Below, one piece after another: positions 60,061 through 64,000 of a stretch of DNA of 64,000 nucleotides; position 1 is the stretch's first letter, and every line of letters starts with the position of its first letter. Source of the stretch: Candidatus Saganbacteria bacterium (GTDB lineage Bacteria; Margulisbacteria; WOR-1; XYC2-FULL-46-14; XYC2-FULL-37-10); the NCBI GenBank assembly GCA_016223245.1, contig JACRPL010000011.1:1-64000 (forward strand), in the 5' to 3' direction. The notes below the pieces were generated by a model. The model ran no database searches. It worked only from the letters and a program-made list of their open reading frames with translations, and was not told the origin of the DNA. Made by a program: the position numbers and the translations under genes.

Positions 60061-61325
60061 TGACAAATCGAAAATTGGTTTTTTGGATTTTGATATTAGG
60101 ATTTACCACGTTAGTGGTCGGTTGCGGGAAATTATCTAACTCTCCAAATATAGTAAGCCTTGCAAACCAAGGCGAAATATCAGGTAAAATTTACAGCCTT
60201 TCTGCTTCAAATTACTATGCCGATAAATTTGTCCCAATCCCGGGGGCAAAGGTCACGGTTGGGACAATAGAAGTTATTGCGTCGGCGGACGGGTCTTATA
60301 AAATTTCAGGGGTGCAGGCAGGGGAAATGCAAATAACGGCAACTGCTGAAGGGTTTTCGGCTAATACAATTAAAGCAAACAGGAATGTGATAAATTTCTA
60401 TCTTCAAGGCGGATCATCGTCAACTGAAAAAGGAACAGCAACAATTACCGGAACAATTTATGGCTTGCCTTCGGGAATTTCCAGTGTTTATGGAAGTGCG
60501 ATTTCCGCTGCAAAAGGCTCTTCAAGCTCAAGTTATGACCCCTCATTATACAAGTACACGATCACTGGCGCCCCTGATGATGGGGAAACCTATGTTTTTG
60601 CATATTATTCAACTTACGAAGCAGGGTTAAATAGGAGAGTTTACTCGTATAAAAAAGTCAGCATGACGTCCGCGAGCCGCGAGGTTGATCTGGATTTCGC
60701 GGCCTCCGACAAATCCTTGGTCGTAAATATTAAAAACAAGCAGGGACTTGTTCCGGGAACATTGTATGCGCACCTTTATAATGGATATAGGCTCCTGCTT
60801 TCCGGGCTTTACAATAAAAGCCAGACGCAAGAAGGGACTGTTAATATTTCGAAGATCCCCGCGCTTGAACCAGGGGACAGTTATTCGGTAAATATATATG
60901 CCTCGGGAACGGCCGCAGGCGATATAACCTCGATAAATTTATATAAAAACAGCCTGACTGCAGGGCAAAGTGTTGATCTAGACATATCGACAATTCCTGA
61001 TTTTAAGATCAATAGCCCAACTAGCGGCGAAACTCTATCAAGCCATCCGACTTTCGCGTGGGAGCCGATAAGCGATGATAAAACTTTATATGTAGTTTAT
61101 CTGTATCCTACCGACTCTTATAGCACAATTTGGTGGGGAATGACGAAAAGCAGTTCCATAACGCTTCCTGAAGCAGTCATATTAAACAGTGGCGGGTACA
61201 AATGGTCTGTGGCAGTCCTAAATGCCTCAAACTTAGATCCTGCGGATATAATCCCGTCAATTTCACAATCATCTTATAATTGGATAATTGGATCGTCAAT
61301 GAGGAGCTTTACTTATGCGAAATAA
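60060..61325 (+). CDS. Lipoprotein with carboxypeptidase-regulatory-like domain
   Basis: The lipobox LVVGCG (Cys near 22) gives a 421-residue lipoprotein. A carboxypeptidase-regulatory-like module (GKIYSLSASN, then PGAKVTVGTIEVIASADGSY) is followed by further beta-rich domains (GTATITGTIYGLPSGISS; SPTSGETLSSHPTFAW). The signal peptide segment VFWILILGFTTLVV is encoded by AT-rich words shared with the PorV-SLH gene. It begins at the TAATG junction with the PorV gene. Confidence 0.8.
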   Translation: MTNRKLVFWILILGFTTLVVGCGKLSNSPNIVSLANQGEISGKIYSLSASNYYADKFVPIPGAKVTVGTIEVIASADGSYKISGVQAGEMQITATAEGFSANTIKANRNVINFYLQGGSSSTEKGTATITGTIYGLPSGISSVYGSAISAAKGSSSSSYDPSLYKYTITGAPDDGETYVFAYYSTYEAGLNRRVYSYKKVSMTSASREVDLDFAASDKSLVVNIKNKQGLVPGTLYAHLYNGYRLLLSGLYNKSQTQEGTVNISKIPALEPGDSYSVNIYASGTAAGDITSINLYKNSLTAGQSVDLDISTIPDFKINSPTSGETLSSHPTFAWEPISDDKTLYVVYLYPTDSYSTIWWGMTKSSSITLPEAVILNSGGYKWSVAVLNASNLDPADIIPSISQSSYNWIIGSSMRSFTYAK

Positions 61326-62028
61326 ATTGATATTTGCTGTGTGTGTTTTGGGTTTTATTTTTTCATTTGAGATTTGTCATTTGTCAATCCCCGCAGGGGC
61401 AATGGGAGCTCCTATTCCACGAAGTGAACAAATAGAGATCCTCCGGATAGATGACTTTGAAGATGGGGATATCGCAAAAAGCCCGTCATGGTGGGTTTTT
61501 GATAATATATCCTGCGAAATCATAGGCAGCGGTGGGCTAAACGGAGGCGATCTGGGCGTAGAGCGGTCTGTTGGAGAAAGAGCTCTATTAATAAAGAGCA
61601 AAGGGAATATCGAGTGGTACGCGGGCGGGCTTGGATTTATCGAAAAATATCCAATAGACTTGTCAAAGTATAAGGATCTCCAATTTGATATTTTCGGATT
61701 TGGGGCGGGAGATGGGACGCTAAAAATTGAAATTTATGATGACGATAATGATAGTTGGACGTTTGAGAAAGACAAAAAAGACCAGAACAAGCTATTATTT
61801 GACGATAGGTTTATCTCGGCTATCCCAATAAATTGGAGCGGATGGAAAAGAGTTTCTGTTCCGTTTGATTCATTTATTGACGATAATCCGGGAGCGGGGA
61901 ATGACAAGTTTGATCTGGGGGCAAAAAATGGCAAAGGCGGCGTTCTGCAGATACAGCTGATCTGTCTCGCTTCGACTAAAGGCTCACCCATTAAGTTTGC
62001 CGTTGATAATTTGCGGTTGGCCAGATAG
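61315..62028 (+). CDS. Secreted carbohydrate-binding-like protein
   Basis: This 237-residue exported protein has a signal peptide (about 1-29) and a jelly-roll-like domain: DDFEDGDIAKSPSWWVFDN, ERALLIKSKGNIEWYAGGLG, DLSKYKDLQFDIFG and the ending FAVDNLRLAR. This resembles CBM11-like modules that bind sugars. The start overlaps the lipoprotein stop by 11 bases, so the four genes from 54681 form one export cluster. Confidence 0.68.
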   Translation: MRNKLIFAVCVLGFIFSFEICHLSIPAGAMGAPIPRSEQIEILRIDDFEDGDIAKSPSWWVFDNISCEIIGSGGLNGGDLGVERSVGERALLIKSKGNIEWYAGGLGFIEKYPIDLSKYKDLQFDIFGFGAGDGTLKIEIYDDDNDSWTFEKDKKDQNKLLFDDRFISAIPINWSGWKRVSVPFDSFIDDNPGAGNDKFDLGAKNGKGGVLQIQLICLASTKGSPIKFAVDNLRLAR

Positions 62029-62047
62029 AGCTGGGGAGGACAACAGC

Positions 62048-62078
62048 GTATCAGATCCCGAGCCTGATATTCTGATAC
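62048..62078 (+). repeat. Perfect hairpin after the export cluster
   Basis: GTATCAGA (62048-62055) pairs with TCTGATAC (62071-62078) around a 15-base loop. No T tract follows. The rest of 62029-62250 holds only a GGAGG-led 8-codon frame near 62100 and no gene I can support. Confidence 0.5.
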
Positions 62079-62250
62079 TCTGAAAAACGGAGGGTGAGAT
62101 GAAAAAAACATCGAGGGGCAAGTAGCAAGAAGGAAGCTCCATAATGGCATGGAGATTGCTTGTATTTGTGTATAGGGGGCAATAGGAGAGAAGTCAAGGC
62201 GAGATATCGTATTAATTGACGAAAAGGCATCTGATGGAAAAATATTTATT

Positions 62251-63264
62251 ATGAAAAGCAAAAAAACAGACCAAAATCGCTACGACAAATTAATAAATTC
62301 CATAGGAATATTGCTTAATAATGCTCGTGAAAAAGCTTTTCAGCAAGTAAATAGTATATTGGTAAAAACATATTGGGAGATTGGAAGGCACATAATCGTT
62401 TATGAACAAGAAAATAATCTCAGAGCCGAGTATGGGTCAAAACTGCTAGATCAGATCGCTCATGATTTGAAGGAAAATAATGGAAAAGGATTCAGTCGAA
62501 GTAATGTTATATATATGAGACTGTTATACAAGAAGCATCCAATAAGTCAGACACTGTCTGACCAATTGAGCTGGAGTCATTTCGTAGAATTGCTGGGCGT
62601 AGAGGATGACCTGGCCCGTTCTTTTTACGAGAAGGAGTGTTTGTCTAACCGATGGAGCGTCAGAGAGCTTAGGCGACAGATCGATTCAATGCTTTTCGAG
62701 AGATTAGCCTTAAGCAGAGACAAAAAAGGGATTCTTGAGCTGGCCGTCAAAGGGCATAAAATAGAAAAACCGGAGGACATGGTCAAAAATCCATATGTAT
62801 TGGAATTCTTGGGGATCCCAAAGGATTACAAGTACTCGGAAAAAGAACTTGAGCAAAAAGTTATTGATAATATGCAAGAATTTTTGATGGAATTAGGCAA
62901 AGGATTTTCTTTTGTAGCGCGTCAATTTCGTATTACTTTGGGCAACAAGCATTTTTATGTTGATCTGGTGTTTTACCATCGGATCTTAAAATGCTATGTG
63001 CTGATCGACCTTAAGCTTAATGCGGTTTCGCATCAGGATGTAGGGCAGATGAATATGTATCTCAATTATTTCAAGAAAGAAGAAATGCATGAGGGCGACA
63101 ATGGGCCGATCGGAATAGTTTTGGGCGCAGAGAAGAATCACGTTCTTGTTGAGTATGCATTAGGCGGGATATCAAATAAACTGTTTGCTTCAAAATATCG
63201 ATTATCTTTGCCGGATAAGAAGCTTTTGCAAGGCGCCATGGAGAAATTTGTTGTCGGTAGTTAA
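62251..63264 (+). CDS. DUF1016/YhcG-type PDDEXK nuclease
   Basis: This 337-residue protein matches the DUF1016 family. The N-terminal domain has VKTYWEIGRHIIVYEQENN and GKGFSRSNVIYMRLLY; the C-terminal nuclease domain has FYVDLVFYHRILKCYVLIDLKL, giving D-x(n)-D-x-K in place of the usual D-x(n)-E-x-K. Such proteins often ride with restriction systems or transposons, but none is here. A TATTTATT stretch lies just upstream of ATG and no Shine-Dalgarno is seen. Confidence 0.88.
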   Translation: MKSKKTDQNRYDKLINSIGILLNNAREKAFQQVNSILVKTYWEIGRHIIVYEQENNLRAEYGSKLLDQIAHDLKENNGKGFSRSNVIYMRLLYKKHPISQTLSDQLSWSHFVELLGVEDDLARSFYEKECLSNRWSVRELRRQIDSMLFERLALSRDKKGILELAVKGHKIEKPEDMVKNPYVLEFLGIPKDYKYSEKELEQKVIDNMQEFLMELGKGFSFVARQFRITLGNKHFYVDLVFYHRILKCYVLIDLKLNAVSHQDVGQMNMYLNYFKKEEMHEGDNGPIGIVLGAEKNHVLVEYALGGISNKLFASKYRLSLPDKKLLQGAMEKFVVGS

Positions 63265-63339
63265 AAAAATAGCGTGCAATTTGGGGTGGGAATTGGCGAT
63301 AATAAACTAGTGCGAAGTTGGAATAAACCGGAGGAAGAA

Positions 63340-64000
63340 ATGAGAAGTAAAATATTGGTTGGTGTTATTGTTTTTGGAATTTTGGGAATAGTTTTAACCG
63401 GATGCAATAAGCCGCCGGAAGAATTAGTAGGAAGCGCATTAGACAAAGGTACTACGACAACCGCAACCAGCACTACTTCAACTTCCTCGACAACTTCGAC
63501 TACCACAACGGTTATTGTATCAACAACTACAACCACCCTTGCGAAGCAGATACTCCTTCCTCCTGATAGCGTTTCGGCCCAAGCAACTGATACCTATGTC
63601 GAATTAACTTGGAAAGATAGCCCAAATGCGCATGTGACAGGATATAAAATATATCGAATGAGCGCTGGAAGCTCCGATTTTAACCTGCTCTCAACCCAAG
63701 GCAAAGTTAATAAATACAGCGATCATTCGGTTGAAAGCGGGCAAACGTATATTTATGCCGTAAGATCGATTGGGGATGGATCAGATAGCGATCTTTCCAT
63801 CGCCGCGGTAATAATATTTACACTTGTCGACAAAATAGCGCCGGCGGCTCCAGTAAGCCTTTCCGTTTCTTCCGGTACCACGACCGTTTCTTTGGATTGG
63901 CAGAAAAATTCGGAGGCAGACCTCTCCGGGTACAATATTTACCGAAAAACCGAAGATGAAGCGTTATTCAATAAGATCAATAAAAAACCAATAGTTTCTA
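63340..64000 (+). CDS. Fibronectin type III lipoprotein, cut by the window end
   Basis: The frame opens at ATG 63340 after GGAGGAAG and runs off the window without a stop. A lipobox VLTGCN follows the signal segment (Cys near 22). A Thr/Ser-rich linker (about 38-70) precedes at least two fibronectin type III domains (VELTWKDSPNAHVTGYKIYR; VSLDWQKNSEADLSGYNIYR). It is probably an extracellular binding protein anchored in the envelope. Confidence 0.85.
   Translation, partial: MRSKILVGVIVFGILGIVLTGCNKPPEELVGSALDKGTTTTATSTTSTSSTTSTTTTVIVSTTTTTLAKQILLPPDSVSAQATDTYVELTWKDSPNAHVTGYKIYRMSAGSSDFNLLSTQGKVNKYSDHSVESGQTYIYAVRSIGDGSDSDLSIAAVIIFTLVDKIAPAAPVSLSVSSGTTTVSLDWQKNSEADLSGYNIYRKTEDEALFNKINKKPIVS

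Noticed and set aside
1-64000. tRNA, rRNA, insertion sequence transposase or prophage structural genes
   Set aside because: None could be recognised on either strand; ORF6N, S23 and DUF1016 genes occur without other mobile-element genes.

Overview
The window reads as chromosome of an uncultured diderm bacterium of moderate GC. BamA-like and TamB-like proteins, PorV-type barrels, SLH domains and several lipoproteins show an outer membrane with a modified envelope. The mix fits candidate phyla around Margulisbacteria (WOR-1/Saganbacteria) or Elusimicrobia, but no rRNA or tRNA lies here, so placement is an inference. Genes are densely packed, with many ATGA/TAATG junctions.

Layout. 1-9090 (+): the ribosomal/replication operon rpsF-ssb-ssb-rpsR-rplI, then a compact uvrC, an M23 peptidase, a CtpA-type protease, a phosphoglucose/phosphomannose isomerase, a sugar nucleotidyltransferase and hisD. 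9179-13251 (-): miaA carrying two in-frame palindromic inserts, a DUF4143 ATPase, a YugP-type protease, archease and leuD. 13252-17859: an accessory patch with a frameshifted small gene, two unknown genes, leuC, a HEPN/MNT pair and a TPR protein. 17897-21752 (+): rnc, pyrC, an Ig-like lipoprotein and a GspE/PilB-type ATPase. 21749-22923 (-): small unknown genes, one apparently frameshifted. 22997-27673 (+): plsC and a 1268-residue HEAT-DUF58-transglutaminase protein. 27675-39018 (-): radA, clpC, a second DUF4143 ATPase, a sensor kinase, a secreted protein, a PorV-SLH fusion and an SLH protein. 39083-44084 (+): an SMC protein with no visible hinge and a secreted repeat protein. metK (-) then diverges from M15 peptidase-xerC-tamB-bamA (+). 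53237 onward holds ORF6N and S23 genes, a very large Ig-repeat exoprotein, a PorV protein, lipoproteins, a PDDEXK nuclease and a truncated FN3 lipoprotein.

Two themes run through the window. First, short palindromic and AT-rich repeats sit inside or at the edges of reading frames: miaA, radA, tamB, xerC, an S23 gene and the signal-peptide regions of several exported proteins. They appear to have been absorbed into proteins. Second, many genes have a -10 box ending six or seven bases before the start ATG and no Shine-Dalgarno sequence, which predicts leaderless mRNAs alongside ordinary SD-led genes.

The strongest candidates for something undescribed are the soluble HEAT-DUF58-transglutaminase protein, flanked by a 17-base exact direct repeat; the hinge-less SMC; the short UvrC; and the in-frame palindromes of miaA.
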